Of a stretch of DNA of 64,000 nt, positions 49,869 through 61,720 are shown in pieces. Position 1 is the first letter of the stretch; the number at the start of each line of letters is the position of its first letter. The stretch covers positions 40,156,853 to 40,220,852 of the forward strand of contig NC_133387.1 in assembly GCF_047511655.1 (NCBI RefSeq). Direction: 5' to 3'. The notes below the pieces were generated by a model. That model was not told where the DNA came from. It worked only from the letters and a program-made list of their open reading frames with translations, and ran no database searches. Both the position numbers and the translations under genes were made by a program. The DNA is from Castor canadensis. Taxonomy: Eukaryota > Chordata > Mammalia > Rodentia > Castoridae.

Positions 49869-51600
49869 ATGGGTAGAAATCAAAGTAAAGGCACCCCCTT
49901 GGAGTGTATGCTTATAAACTTTAAAAAGGGATGTAATGGAGACTATGGAGTCAAGTTAACTCCTAACAAGCTTAGGACCCTTTGTGAATAGATTGGCCTG
50001 CTTTTGGTGTAGGGTGGCCCCTAGAAGGATCACTAGACAAGACTGTAGTCAATGAAGCTTAAAGGGTAATTGTAGGGAATCTTGGACACCCAGATTAGTT
50101 TCCCTACATTGATTGCTGGCAGGATACAATTCTTAGCTAGGCTGTGTGGCTAAGATCCTGTCTGGAAAAGACCTAGAGGATCATGCTAACAAGGGTAGCT
50201 GCAACTTCCAAGTGTAGGGAGAAGCCAAAGGAGCCTGTACTGTCCAAAGAGCCTGAGGAAACACCACTGCACTATGTGCAGTCACCAACACCCAGTTCTG
50301 TACCCCTGCCTTTGACATTGAATGGGGAAGCCCAAGGGCCAAATACACCTGTAAAGTCTGGCCCAGAAACCTTGGGGGTCTTGACTCCCCTGACTTCCTT
50401 GGGTCCTATGGATCCTAAGTCCACTTCAAGTCTGCCAGTTCTCACCCCATATCCCCCTTCAATCAGAGGTACCCAACCAATCCCAGCAAGGTCCCCTTTC
50501 CTCCTTAGAATCCCAGTGCTCTCCAGATGCCCCTGAGAGAAGCCCAAGGCCTGATATATTATGACCAGCATGGTTAAATACAAGAAGGAGGGTGGACATT
50601 CATCTACCAGCCCTTTACCACCACAATCATATATCCTCCTTCACAGAAAAACCTCATGCTCTGATTGATTTGATGCAGTCTATCATATAGACTCATAAAT
50701 GCCCCTGACAGACTGTTGACAGCTTCTTCTGACTCTGTTTAATACTGAAAAGCAATGCCATAAAATGTTCGTGGTTCTGAAGTGGCTGGAAGATCATGCC
50801 CCTGCTGTCACTTCAAATGCCCAAGCCTATGCTCAGGGCCAGTTCCCTGAGGAGGACCCCCATTGGAACCCTAATGATGATTGAGACTACCAGTGGATTG
50901 AACTGGTAGCACTATTGGGAGGCATGAAGGAAGGAGAAAGAAAGGCCATGAGCATGAGAAAAACATCAGAAGTTCTCCAAGGACCAGACAAGAGTCCCAG
51001 CCAGTTCTACGAGTGTTTATGTGAAGCCTTCTGCTTGAATACCCCTTTTAACCCAGAAACCACTGAAAACCAGCAGATTATTAACGCCACTCTCATTGGC
51101 CAGGCCCAATGTGACATAAGGTGAAAACTGTAGACACTGGACGGGTTCACTGGAATGAATGCCAGTCAGCTTCTGGAGGTAGCCACAAAAATTTTAGTCA
51201 ATCAAGACCAGGAGGCAAAATGGGAGGCCAACAGGAAGATGAAAAGGAAAGTGGACCTCCTTGCTGCAGCCCTTGTTGAGCAGTCAGGTGGACCCAAGTG
51301 GGTTGGTCTAAATAGAGGCAGGGGTGGTCACCACAGATGTTGATTGGTGCCCTAGGACACCCCTGCCCCAGGGAGGAATTAGAGTGAAATTAATATGCAT
51401 ACTGTTGCCAGGATGGGCACTGGAAGAGTGAATGTCCCCAGTGGGCCAGGGACCCCAAAATTCCCCCCAGACCAGAGGCAGAGTCTGAATTGTCAAGGGA
51501 AAGTATCAGTCCACCCACAGGGAGGCAAGCCCTGGGAGGAAAACATCATTGGAGTGGCAGCCCTGGAAGGCTATAAGGAGGAATAAGACAGACCAGGCTC
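49869..51600 (+). pseudogene. Retroviral gag remnant
   Basis: A likely start is ATG GGT at 49869 (Met-Gly, as needed for myristoylation of matrix). A Pro/Ser-rich stretch at 50190-50530 corresponds to the region between matrix and capsid. The capsid with its major homology region lies at about 50915-51230 (SPSQFYECLCEAF is visible). An NC zinc knuckle is at 51394-51435; its first Cys is replaced by Tyr (codon TAT), leaving C-x4-H-x4-C. Several stops and frame changes separate these parts. The 49173-49868 leader holds no recognisable gene. Confidence 0.85.
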
Positions 51601-51609
51601 CATTCTACT

Positions 51610-53040
51610 GGGCCCCCAGGAGCCTGTGGTCTGAATGAAGATAAGGGGCCATCCCACTGATCACATGGTGGAACGTTCAGTTGTGACACAGCCAGTGGGC
51701 CCTCTTTCATGGAAGCATGCAGCTATCATCAGGGATATGGGGAACTGGGTCTGCTGCCCCTTCTTTAATATCTAGACAATGCAATCTTGAGAGCTATGAA
51801 GTAAAGCATGAGTTTCTTTATCTCCCTAATTGCCCCATGGCCTTAATGGGTAAAGACTTATGTAAATTGACAGCACAGCAGCCTTAAAACTGAGAGGACC
51901 TGAAGCAAGAATTCTAACCCTCAGTTGCACAAGAAGAGGAGTGGAGGTTGTATGCCCCTGAAGGAAGATCTTCTGAGATTTCTGAGCTTCCCTTCAAGAT
52001 TCCAGGTGTGTGGACAGAAGCCCCCAGGACTGGCCCAAAACATGCCCCCAGTAGTGATGTAAATAAAGCCAGGACCCACCCCTATCAGCCAAAAACAGTA
52101 CTCATTCTCCACAAGGTCTAGGTCAGAATTCAAAAACACCTAGACAGACTCCTAAAATATGGGATCTTCCAACCTTGCTAGTCAGCCTGGAACACCCCCT
52201 TGTTACTCTTCCAAAAACTGGGGACTGAGGGTTTCAGGCCAGTTCAGTACCTCCAAGAAGTAAATTCAGCAATCATTATTCTGCACCCCATGGTCCAGAA
52301 TCCCTACATGCTTTTAGGGCTCATCCCAGCTGAGACAAAGTGTTTTACCTGCCTAGATCTCAAGGATGAATTTTTCTGCATCTGCCTGGCCCTATAGAGC
52401 CAGCCTATTTTTGCCTTCCAATGGGAAAATCCCAATACTGGAGAAAAGGGACAGCTAACCTGGACTCAGTTGCCACAAGGCTTCAAAACCTCTCCCACTA
52501 TCTTCAGAACTGCCTTGGCATCTGACCTCAAAGTTTTTTAGCCAACTAGCACAGCTGCACACTCCTCCATGGATGGAGGAGTACATGGATGGCCTCCTGC
52601 TGGCTGGATCAACCTGGGAGGACTATATGGAAGGGACTTGCCTACATTTCTCTCTTTTATGGGAGACAGGATACAAAGTTTCTCAGAAAAAGGACCAGAT
52701 TTGCCAAGACACCATCAAATACTTCAGCTTTCACCTATTGCAAGGACAACACAGGTTTGGCCCTGAGAGGAAACACGCTGTCTATTCCATTCTAGCCCCC
52801 AAGACCCATCAGAAAAAATCAGAGTTTTTGGGACCTGCAGATTTCTGCCAAATCTGGATCCCTAACTACTCCCTCTTGGCCAAACCCCTCTATAATGCCA
52901 GAAAAGGGGGAGAACAGGAACCCTTAGTATGGGAAGAACATGAGAAAACCTTTAAAGAAATCAAGAGGGCACTCACAAATGCCCCTGCTCTAGGCCTGCC
53001 AGATATGATAAAGCTCTTTTTCTTATATGTACATGAGTGA
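51610..53040 (+). pseudogene. Retroviral protease and reverse transcriptase remnant
   Basis: The protease C-terminal part is recognisable near 51800-51870 (LPNCPMALMGKDL), but the active-site Asp region further upstream is not clear. The reverse transcriptase fingers/palm begin about 51960. CLDLKDEFF lies near 52350 and [12 protein letters not shown] near 52480. The catalytic box reads YMDG at 52582-52593, where the family has Tyr-x-Asp-Asp, so the second Asp is lost. The thumb/connection follows to a stop at 53040. At least four stops or frameshifts are present. Confidence 0.88.
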
Positions 53041-53830
53041 AAGAGGACAGCTATTGAGGTCCTGACTCAACTACTAGGCTCCTGGCATCCTCTGGTGTCT
53101 TACATGTCAAAACAACTTTATGCTGTTTCCTGATACTGGCTACCTTGTCTGTGTGCCCTACCAGCCACCACCGTCTTGGTGGCAGGAGCAGACAAGGTTA
53201 CCCCAGGAAAGAACTCACTGTCCAGGTTCCCCACTCTGTCCTGACTCTTAAGGAGTACAAGGCAAATTATTGGCTGACCAACTCTCAGATGGTCAAATAC
53301 CAGAGTATGCTATGTGAAAACCATGCATGGTTGGAAGTTGTTAAGACTCTAAACCCGGAAACTCTATTGCTGGTTGATTCGGGCCCTCTGGAGCATGGCT
53401 GCCTAGAAGTTATGGATGAGGTTTCCTCAAGCTGGCCAGATTTAACCGATCAGCCCATCAGCCATCTGGATGTTGAATACTTCACAGATGGCAGCTGCTT
53501 TGTCCGGGATGGCACACACTTTGGCAAGTATGCAGTGGTAACTTTGGACTCAATCACTGAAGCCTATCCACTGTTGGTTGGAACTTCTACACAAAAGGCT
53601 GAACTCATCGCCCTCACCCAGGCACTCTAACTCACTGAAGGAGTGCAGGTAAACACCTATACTGACTCTTAAGTATGCCTTCACAACCATTCATGTCCAT
53701 GGGGCCCTATATAAGGAGAAGGGCCTCATTAACGTGGGAGATAAAAATATCAAGTATAGGCAAGAAATCTTCTAACTGCTAGATGCTTATGGGCCCCTAA
53801 ATGGGTGGCAGTTATACACTGCCTGAGGTA
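53041..53830 (+). pseudogene. Retroviral RNase H remnant
   Basis: The block from 53260 shows YFTDGSCF (first catalytic Asp) and STQKAELIALTQAL with the catalytic Glu, then a stop at 53630 and TYTDS at about 53660. This is the RNase H fold of a gammaretroviral pol. The frame is lost after that. Confidence 0.85.
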
Positions 53831-53989
53831 CCAACTAGGAGATGCAACAGGGAAACTGGGAAGCTGACAGAGAGGCCAAGCAAGCAGCCCTCACGAGGAG
53901 ACTGACCCAACTGCCCTGACTGTGCTTTGTTCCTGTGTTCCTTAACTGAATGGGATCCACGATACACTCCACAAGAACAGGTGTGGTTC

Positions 53990-55185
53990 AAGACTGAGAA
54001 GGGAAGTTTTCTACCAGGCAGATGGTAGAAGTTTGCCAATGTTCACATGGCCATCCCTGAGTCACTGGCTCCCACATTTGTCAAGCAGTTCCACAAAGGA
54101 ACCCAATCAGGGTGGAAAACCCTTGAGACGACTCTGGCCCAACACTTTTATGTCCCCAAGCTCTCCAGCATAAATAAGGTGGTATGCAAAAGATGTAGCC
54201 TGTGTGCCAAAAACAATCCCTGGCAGGGACCAAGAGTGCTGCCCCAGGTGCAAAGTATTGGTGGAACTCCTCTTGAAAACATGATCATGGACTCCATTGA
54301 AATGCCACAAGTCCAAGGATGCACATATCTATTAGTGTCTGTCTGCGCCTTCTCAGGATGGGTGGAAGCCTTCCCCACTCAGACTGAAAAAGCCCAGGAG
54401 TTGGCCAGATGTCTGCTAAAGATCATCCCTTGGTTTGGAATACCTGTGTCTATTGGGTTGGACAATGGGCCAGCCTTCATGGCCAAGATGATGCAGTTGG
54501 TGGCTAAATTCTTAGGAATTTGCATAAGGCTTACTGCCCCCAAAGTTCAGGAAAAGTGGAACATATGAATAGGAACCCTAAAATTACAGTTGGGAAAACT
54601 ATGTCAGGAGACCCATCTGCAGTGGGATCAGTTACTACTCATAGCATCACTAAGGATTAGGTCCAGCCCCATGAAACAAACAGGACTTTCACCCTTTGAA
54701 GTCCTTTATGGATGCCCATTCCCACTTAATCAAAGGTATACAAGGGACCTCAAAAAAATAGGTCACCTCACCTTGAGAGAACAGATGAAGGCCTTCAGGG
54801 TGACTCTCTCAAAAATCAATGTCTGGGTCTGGGAGAGACTTCCCATTAGCCTGACAACTCCCCAACACCCTTACAAACCAGGAGATGCCATCTGGGTAAA
54901 GGAACAGAATGTCCAACCATTAAAACCTCATTGGGGGGGTCCTTTTGTTGTTATTTTGTCTACCCCCCACTGCAGTTATAGTAGCAGAGATTGCTCCCTG
55001 GGTCCACCACAGCCAGATAAAACCAGCTTCTCTCAAATAGGAATGCATCCCAGATCCAACCTCATCGTGCAAGGTCACCCTCTGAAATGCCATGCCCCTC
55101 CTCAGCAGTTCCCTCCAGAATCTCCAGCTAACTCCTGGGGGCAAGTTGACAGCCTTGCTTTAGTTACTCTGGAGGCTGACTAATC
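53990..55185 (+). pseudogene. Retroviral integrase remnant
   Basis: An N-terminal HHCC-type zinc region is visible, with paired His in FHKGTQSGWKT...AQHF and Cys in CKRCSLC. The catalytic core keeps the Asp in MDSIEMP and the Asp in GLDNGPAF; a Glu in QEKWN is in the place of the third acidic residue, followed at once by a stop (TGA, 54566-54568). A second block from 54590 continues with the C-terminal half (GLSPFEVLYGCPFP) and an SH3-like end (about 54870-54960). Inactive because of the internal stop and frame changes. Confidence 0.88.
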
Positions 55186-55229
55186 TACGCATGGTAGAAG
55201 CTTGAGGAATCGCCTGCCTCTTCCTAAGG

Positions 55230-55660
55230 ATGAATCCTTTCTATGTTTTCTTCTTGTTAAACCTAATTAGTTTCCTGCTCAGGGATGCCCAAACTTCAAA
55301 TTGTGACTTATGCATATATACTACCTGGGAAGGAAGTGTGGTTACCAGGACATTACTTTTTCATACTTACTATTCATGTGCAAGCCCTGTCATCAGGTCA
55401 TGCACCCACAACTATACCACCTATTCCGTGTGCTTCCATGGAAATTAGCATATCTGCTTCAACCCCTCCTACTGCCCTCAGGAGCAATGGCTAGAAGCCC
55501 AAAGCTTTCACAGTGCTAGGGACCTCATAAGCCGTGGCCAGGTGTTCAAACCCTGATAAACCAGTATCAGTGTTCTTTGATGTATGTGCAGCCATAGGCC
55601 AGGATACATGTAGAGGCCACTATTGAAAGAAAAACAGCTGCCCATGTAATGATGCTATGG
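55230..55660 (+). pseudogene. Truncated retroviral env remnant
   Basis: A 72-codon frame starts at 55230, 45 nt after the integrase end, with a hydrophobic signal-like N-terminus (FFLLNLISFLL) and several Cys. It then breaks down into stops. The polypurine tract comes within about 270 nt, so most of the surface and all of the transmembrane subunit are absent. Confidence 0.6.
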
Positions 55661-55714
55661 AAATATAAATCCCTAAATCAAGATTATGCTTTCTGACCCT
55701 AGGTGGGTCAGAAA

Positions 55715-55731
55715 TAGGTGGGGAGGGATAA
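55715..55731 (+). other. Polypurine tract
   Basis: A nearly pure A/G run (AGGTGGGGAGGGATAA) directly precedes the 3' LTR, as required for plus-strand priming. Confidence 0.85.
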
Positions 55732-56018
55732 TGTAGTCGAGAGGAAGGGACAGCATGGCAGGAAACTGAAACTTAAAGAATCTGGATCTGAAAAGGATCA
55801 AATAGCACTGAGGATAAGGTAGCCAATAAAAATTGCAGACAACCATATATGGGCTAAGCTTTGCTTCTCTGCTTGAAAGGGTATATAGGCAAAACCCTTT
55901 GTTCTCGAGGCTCAGCCTTTGGACACAGAGTCTGCTGAGTCCGTACTGGCACAATAAAATGTTGCTTCCTGCAGAATTGCCTTGGTGTCCCATCTCTCTA
56001 TTCGAGAATCCTGCAACA
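55732..56018 (+). repeat. 3' LTR
   Basis: It starts TGTAGT and ends CAACA like the 5' copy. CCAAT lies at 55823-55827, a TATA-like TATATA at 55882-55887 and AATAAA at 55953-55958. Confidence 0.92.
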
Positions 56019-56106
56019 GTATCATTTCTGTATTGGTTAGAACAGTGATTCCCAAACCCTGCATCTCTCATCATCACCAATGAATGAGAACTTTATAAAG
56101 AATCTG

Positions 56107-56225
56107 GCCTAGCACTGGATATAGTGATGCACACTTATAATCCCAGCACTTGAGAGGCTGAAGCAGGAGGATGGAAGTTCCAGGCCAACCTGGGCTACAT
56201 AACAAGACGTCTCAAAACAACAACC
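56107..56225 (+). mobile_element. B1-like SINE
   Basis: GCACTGGATATAGTGATGCACAC...CCCAGCACTTGAGAGGCTGAAGCAGG...CAACCTGGGCTACATAAC, then A-rich. It starts 89 bp after the retroviral 3' LTR. Confidence 0.88.
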
Positions 56226-56699
56226 AAGGAAACAAAAAACAAGTCTGGAGGCAGCAATTTTAGAACTTACCACTCAGTATATTTTCTATACTGTCTGCAA
56301 ATCTGTGTAAGTCACTAAGATAGAATTTGGGTTATAAAATGAAAGGGAAAGTAGTGGATGCTGAGAATCAATACATACACATAAAAGCTGTTGAAAATTA
56401 AAGGAAAACTATTAAACTCTTAAGGTATCTATAAATGGAATGATTGGATAAGTAGGGGAAGAAAGGTGAAGACAGTTGGGCCAAATCCTTTTACAAGTTA
56501 TTGCTTTGTCTTTATAATTAGATGTGACAGAGATAAAAGAAAGGATATAATGTTATGAATATCTGTAGCTACCTCGCCTCACTTTGCTGAGTTCTTTATA
56601 TTAGGCTGTTGAGCTGAAACATCAGAGAAGGAAAAAACTGAAAGAAACCTTCAGTGGCTCAATTGACTTATATAAAAGTGAAAGTGGTTTATGAATGAC

Positions 56700-56835
56700 A
56701 ACATTCAGGCACTGTTCTAAATATATAGACTACCTCATTTAATTGTCACAGCCATTTGAGTAAATGTGATTTCCATTTTCTAGACAGGGAAATGCACAGA
56801 GCTCATAGGTGATGCAGATGGAAGAAATTGTTGAA
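56700..56835 (-). repeat. MIR-like SINE
   Basis: CAGGCACTGTTCTAAATATATAGACTACCTCATTTAATTGTCACAGCC...CCATTTTCTAGACAGGGAAATGCACAGAG is the antisense MIR order. 56226-56699 before it holds nothing I can name. Confidence 0.65.
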
Positions 56836-57074
56836 CTCTGTGTCTTCATCACTACCCTACACTGTTTCACATAATAAATAATAAATGGCTAAGTCAAGGT
56901 GTAGGCAGAGAGGAAAATTAACCAATGGAACTCGTGGTAGAAGACACTATTGATAGTGCATGGAGAATAGCGAGACAGAGGATACCAGGCAGGTTTTCAA
57001 AATTAAATATAGAAATTAATAATTTGAAGTGACAGGAGGCACAGACATCTGAACCTAATCTTAAAACCTGGGCT

Positions 57075-57290
57075 CTACACTTAAAATCTTTGATGCTGTA
57101 GATCTGTGGATAGGGGCTGATAATTTTCATTTCTAACTAGTTCCCAGGTGATGCTGATGGAGTTGGTCTGGGGACCACACCTGAAGAACCACTGTCCTAG
57201 TGAAGGTAAGAATTCAGTAGTTCTCAACTTTTGCTTTACATTATAATCATTAGGGTAGGGAAGAGAAGACATTCTAAAAATGCACCTAGG
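57075..57290 (+). mobile_element. MER5-type DNA transposon remnants (hAT, nonautonomous)
   Basis: AATTTTCATTTCTAACTAGTTCCCAGGTGATGCTGATGG...GGTCTGGGGACCACACCTGAAGAACCACTG (57085-57193) is the right half of MER5A. CAGTAGTTCTCAACTTTTGCTTTACATTATAATCA (57207-57245) is a left end of the same family. They are two adjacent partial copies. Confidence 0.8.
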
Positions 57291-57479
57291 GCTCTCTCTA
57301 CAGAGTAACTTAATTGGTATGGGCTGGTCCTGGTATGGGTATAGGTTAGAAATCTTACAGATGATTCTAAGTAACCAAGAGTTAACTTTGCTTACTTAGT
57401 GTGAGCACAGTGATGAGAGGAAAATACCTGTCTTCTTCCACAAAAGGTGGTTGACTTTCAGAAAGCTCTGCTTGGTGGC

Positions 57480-57680
57480 CCAGAACTTGTAGCCAAAAAA
57501 CAGACGGAGGTTGAAGTCCCTGCTCTTAGTTATGAGGGCCTGGAATAATATAATTTCTCTGGACCTTGCTTACTTTATTTGTAAAATGATGTTAAAAATA
57601 TTTACATCAAGAATTTTTCTGAGGATTATATAGTGTAGGTAAAAACACGTTGTAACTTAAAGTGTTACATAGTATTTGAG
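57480..57680 (+). repeat. MIR-like SINE
   Basis: AATTTCTCTGGACCTTGCTTACTTTATTTGTAAAATGATG...CTGAGGATTATATAG follows the MIR order, diverged. Confidence 0.55.
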
Positions 57681-60600
57681 TGAAATTATCTAATTGAGGA
57701 ACTGGAGTTAGTTTTGCCCTAAGACTGGGTTGAAGAATTAAAATAAGAAAGGAGGAAAACAAGAGAGAACACGGGAAGAAATGACATAGGTCTCATGCGT
57801 TGCTCCTGGCCATGTAAGATTGAAATGTATGATAGAATCAGCTTCTATGAATGGTGAGTGCTGCTCCATCCTCCTGTTCTTGATTTTTTTAATTATCATT
57901 TCAACAGGCATTACTAGTCTAAACTAACTCCTCTTGGTGAAATTCCTGGCCTGGAGCACATAGACCTTGCCTGAATAGAATCAGGTGTTGAAGAATGTCT
58001 GTTCCAGCTATTAGGAGCATTACATTAATAACTACATTCTGAAATCTCCTGCCACTGAAGTGGTTCCCAGGTGGCTGTTTACATCCAGGTGTTTGGCTGT
58101 GAATGTGCCAGATGTCAAGAATTAACCCTGATTTCAGGATAAGTAGCACCAGGGAAAGGAGAATTTACGTAAGGCCCTGGGGGACTTCAAGTTCCTGGCC
58201 AGAGAGTTTGGATTTGTTCTGTAGACTGTAGAAGTTACTGGTTTCAGTCTCAGGAGTGACATAGAGTGGTGCTCTGAGAACATCAATCAGGGGCCAATGT
58301 AATGGATTAAACTAGGATGAGTCTGAAGTCAAGATGTCAAGCATGTCAGAGGTTTCTGAAGTAGTTTGGGTATTCGGACCTCAGCTGGGTGGAGGTCATG
58401 AAAATTGAAAGGAAATGACAAATGAAAGAAATGGGGTGGGTGGAAATGAACAACATTTGGTTGTTCACAATTGTCAGGTTCTTTTGTTAAACAGAGGTTT
58501 AATAATAACTCAATAGTCTCAATAACTAAAGATTGATGAGAGCTGTCTCCTCCCTGACTACTAAATAGTAAATTACAATGAATACAAGTCTCAGACTGAG
58601 TGCTATTACACAAATATTTATCAGCAAGCTTACACAAAAGTAGTACATAACAGGACTTTGTGGCAAGGTAATAAGGAGCAATCCAGATGCAGGGAGTCCT
58701 TCTGAAAGGTGTCAGTCCTTTAGAATCAGCAGATTCTTCCACTACATTCTTGCCAAGGCAGAAGTGAGGTACAGTATTCCACGCGACCACATATCTGGAA
58801 CACTGCTCATTTCCACAGTGAAAAATCCTTTCTCATTCTTTATGCTAATTAATTTATCTCCAGTGCAGATTTACATAGTGATATTGGCATCCAGCTCTGT
58901 AGTGAAGATTCCTAATGAGTGTCTTTCAAATGCTAATTACCCACCCCAGAGTGTGTAGATTAAAGTTAACTTTCAAACATATACACATCTCACTGAAATA
59001 TTCTGAAGTATACATACAAGATAATAAGCATCAAAATAGTTTCAAGGTCACAAGGCAGAGGATCATGTTTGAAGAAGAAGATGAAAAGACACTTTTAATG
59101 AGGGTTGTAGTACTAAGCAACAGAAAACAGATATAGCTAATTTTAGCAGAAAAGAAATTTATTAGACACACTATGATCCCAGGCTACTCAGAGTAGGTAT
59201 GGCATGTGAGACCTTATTTTTCAGGGGCCTAGAACAGAGGTAGGTGGCATGGCAATAAGCTTTTGTCATTCTTCCTGTTTTTGGCATAGAGGTCTCACAG
59301 TTATGATGTCTGGCTATTAGCATGCACCATCCATTCACCCAGCAAACACTTAGGAGCACTTTCCATATTCCAGATGTTGTGTGGAGCACTGAGTTACTGT
59401 CTTTAAGGAGGGAGGGAGTTGTGTAAGCAAATACAAAAACAGAGTTCCCTCTAAGGAGCATTTCCAGTGGTAGAAAAAGTTGATCTTTATTACAGTATGG
59501 CTTTTGGCAGTGAGCAGCACATGCTAAAGATGAAGCCTCTGTGGAGTGGGCTCTGGTGATGGTGTTTTCAACACAGTGGAGCTGCCTGTTCCCACTTAGA
59601 GAGCAGCAGTGCTGCTACTATACATAGCCTGAGCAGATCCTGGACATTCTGACTCAGTAACTTGAACTCTGACTCTCCCATATAAATTAAATTGGCATAT
59701 TTCTTTTATGTACATTGAGATCTTGATAAATCATGAAGGAATGAGGTTGTAACTTTTGAGAGCCCTGTAAATAAAAAGATGTTGAACTTTTGACAAATTA
59801 AAAAAAGAAATTTGTTGGAGTATATTGGGGCACTCAAAGTATTGCTGGCCATCAAGGTCTGTCCTACATGACCAGAGACTGGCTAAACTTATAGATTGGC
59901 TACACCAAAATTCACATGGACTATACCAGGATTGATTGGAAGAGGGCTCCAGGATGTCCCTTGTGAAACACACACATCTTGCATCTTTGCACCGCTAATA
60001 CTGAATTCAAGAGGCCACCACAACAAACACATTCATGACCAACCCAGATGCCACCTTCTGCATGCCTGCAGCTAATAATAACTGTAACTTTCTTTAGCTG
60101 CTTTTCTGAGTTATTAGCTTCCAGTTGGTACATGTGATTGGTTGAACAAATATTTGGCATTTCATCTTTGACCACTAGACTGCTAAGGTGGGGGAATCCT
60201 CTAAATGTGAAAGAGGGCTTCAGATGGTGGACATCCAAAACAACAACCAGCATTTTGATTGCCCACTAAAGACACATTGAATTGGAAGTAATGGCCATGT
60301 ATCACAGTAGGAATTATACATATGGGAGTTGGGTAGTGGTTGCATTTGGAATTAGATGTCTAGAGAGAATCTAACTCAAACTTTTCACCTACATATGCAG
60401 AATCCGAATCTGAGAGTGGTTCAACCCTGTAGATGTGCTGTCCACAGCATCCTCCAACATTTATTAAATGAAAATGATGAAATTCACAATATATTAGGGA
60501 ACACAGGAAAATATATAGACAACATTAACACAAAATAAGTGAAGAAGCTAGTGATTGTTGAGGGTCCATAATATATGATCATTTTATTTTACAAATATTT

Positions 60601-60799
60601 AAGTGCCAACTCTATTATGAGGCATTGCACTAAGTTGATTAAAAGAATTAAATGTTAAGCAAAACTGGACACGTACCCACATTTGAGGAAATGAAAGTAG
60701 GCTTGGGGGCTGAGTTGGGGAGTGTGTAGCAGTTCAAACTGAAGGTGAAAGGGGACTGGAGTACACAACTTGTACAGACTTTATTTAAAATTTTGGCTT
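57681..60799. other. Intergenic sequence without recognisable gene
   Basis: I see no exon, RNA gene or young repeat. 58150-58310 (AAGGCCCTGGGG...CTCAGGAGTGACATAGAG) recalls a common ancient mammalian repeat that also seems to underlie 63290-63600. A 153-codon open frame on the minus strand (58329-58790) has no protein resemblance. Confidence 0.55.
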
Positions 60800-61075
60800 A
60801 TTTTAAAGGCTTTGCTGGAAACCAGAGACTCAGGCATGCTAGGCAAGCTCTACCTCTGAGGTAACACCCATAGACCCTATTTAAGGATTTTGAGCTTTAT
60901 CCTAAAGGGGTAACTCATCTAAAGGTTAAGCATTTTTTAAACATTCTTTCTAAATTCATACAATAATCCTCTAAGATAGGTGTTATCAGCATTCATTTAC
61001 ACATGCAGAAACTAGGGCTTTGAGATTTGACCTCTGTAATTGTTACAGGCAGTAGAAAATGTTGTAGGAATAGAA
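60800..61075 (-). repeat. ID-like remnant and MIR-like SINE
   Basis: 60800-60880 (GCTGGAAACCAGAGACTCAGGCATGCTAGGCAAGC) is a strongly decayed antisense ID-like unit. 60930-61075 (ATACAATAATCCTCTAAGATAGGTGTTATCAGCATTCATTTACACATGCAGAAACT) is an antisense MIR. Confidence 0.55.
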
Positions 61076-61584
61076 GGCATGCAGGAAGGAAGTGCCTTTT
61101 GGAAACTCATGTTTTCAGTGTGGCCAAACTTTAGTTAGGCTTCTAAACCTTTTCCCTAGTTCAACTTTGCACTCCCTTGTAAAATTCAGTTTTAGCAAAA
61201 GATCCTTTGAATTCAGTTTAGCTAGAATGCCACCTTCCTCTGATCAGGCTCCTCATCCCCCACCATTCCCCATGTGACATGTGGTCACCCTGGCCCTCTT
61301 CAGGAAGGATGCTATTAAGTCCCTTTAGTCAGTCTACCCCCTCACCCCCTTACACGTTTCGTCTTTGTAATTTTCCATCCACTGACCCCACACACTGCTC
61401 CTTGGCTTTAAATTCTCACTTGGCCATGCTGTATTTTGAGTGAAGCCTAATCTCTACACCCTACTGCAAGATGGTGTTGCATTGGTCCCTGTACTTATGG
61501 TGATAGTCTTCACTAAAGCCTCACTTACCACATTCTAACAAGTATCACTGAATTTTAACATTACTTTTATGGAGGGGGCTGTGG

Positions 61585-61720
61585 GGGAAATACTGTTTCA
61601 TTCAATATTCAGAACCTTGCGAAGGTGTCCTTACCATTTTACCGATGCTGCCGTAGAGATTGCAAGTAGGATTCAAACTCCAGGACTATCAGGCCACACA
61701 GCTATTGTGAAATGGTACTT
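61585..61720 (-). repeat. MIR-like SINE
   Basis: ATTCAGAACCTTGCG...CCATTTTACCGATGC...ATTCAAACTCCAGG follows the antisense MIR order. 61076-61584 before it is unassigned, T/C-rich in part. Confidence 0.5.

Larger units (their letters stand above)
48850..56018 (+). mobile_element. Gammaretrovirus-like endogenous retrovirus (class I), defective
   Basis: The order is LTR, primer-binding site, gag, pro-pol, env remnant, purine tract, LTR, over 7.2 kb. gag and pol resemble those of gammaretroviruses in order and motifs. Every reading frame is broken by stops and frameshifts, and env is reduced to about 0.4 kb. Counting by hand, the two LTRs differ at about 45 of 285 aligned sites (near 16%) besides a 13-bp length difference, so the insertion is old. 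The 4 bp on either side (ATTT and GTAT) do not match, so the target-site duplication has decayed or the ends are misjudged by a few bases. It lies between BMT2 and TMEM168 in the same orientation as both. Confidence 0.92.

Noticed and set aside
48850-56018. Possible intact or recently active retrovirus
   Set aside because: All frames are interrupted, the catalytic box is altered, env is mostly absent and the LTRs are strongly diverged.
58329-58790. 153-codon open frame on the minus strand
   Set aside because: It has no recognisable domain and no conserved motif. It lies in AT-rich intergenic DNA with old repeat-like phrases. A frame of this length can occur by chance in 64 kb searched on both strands.
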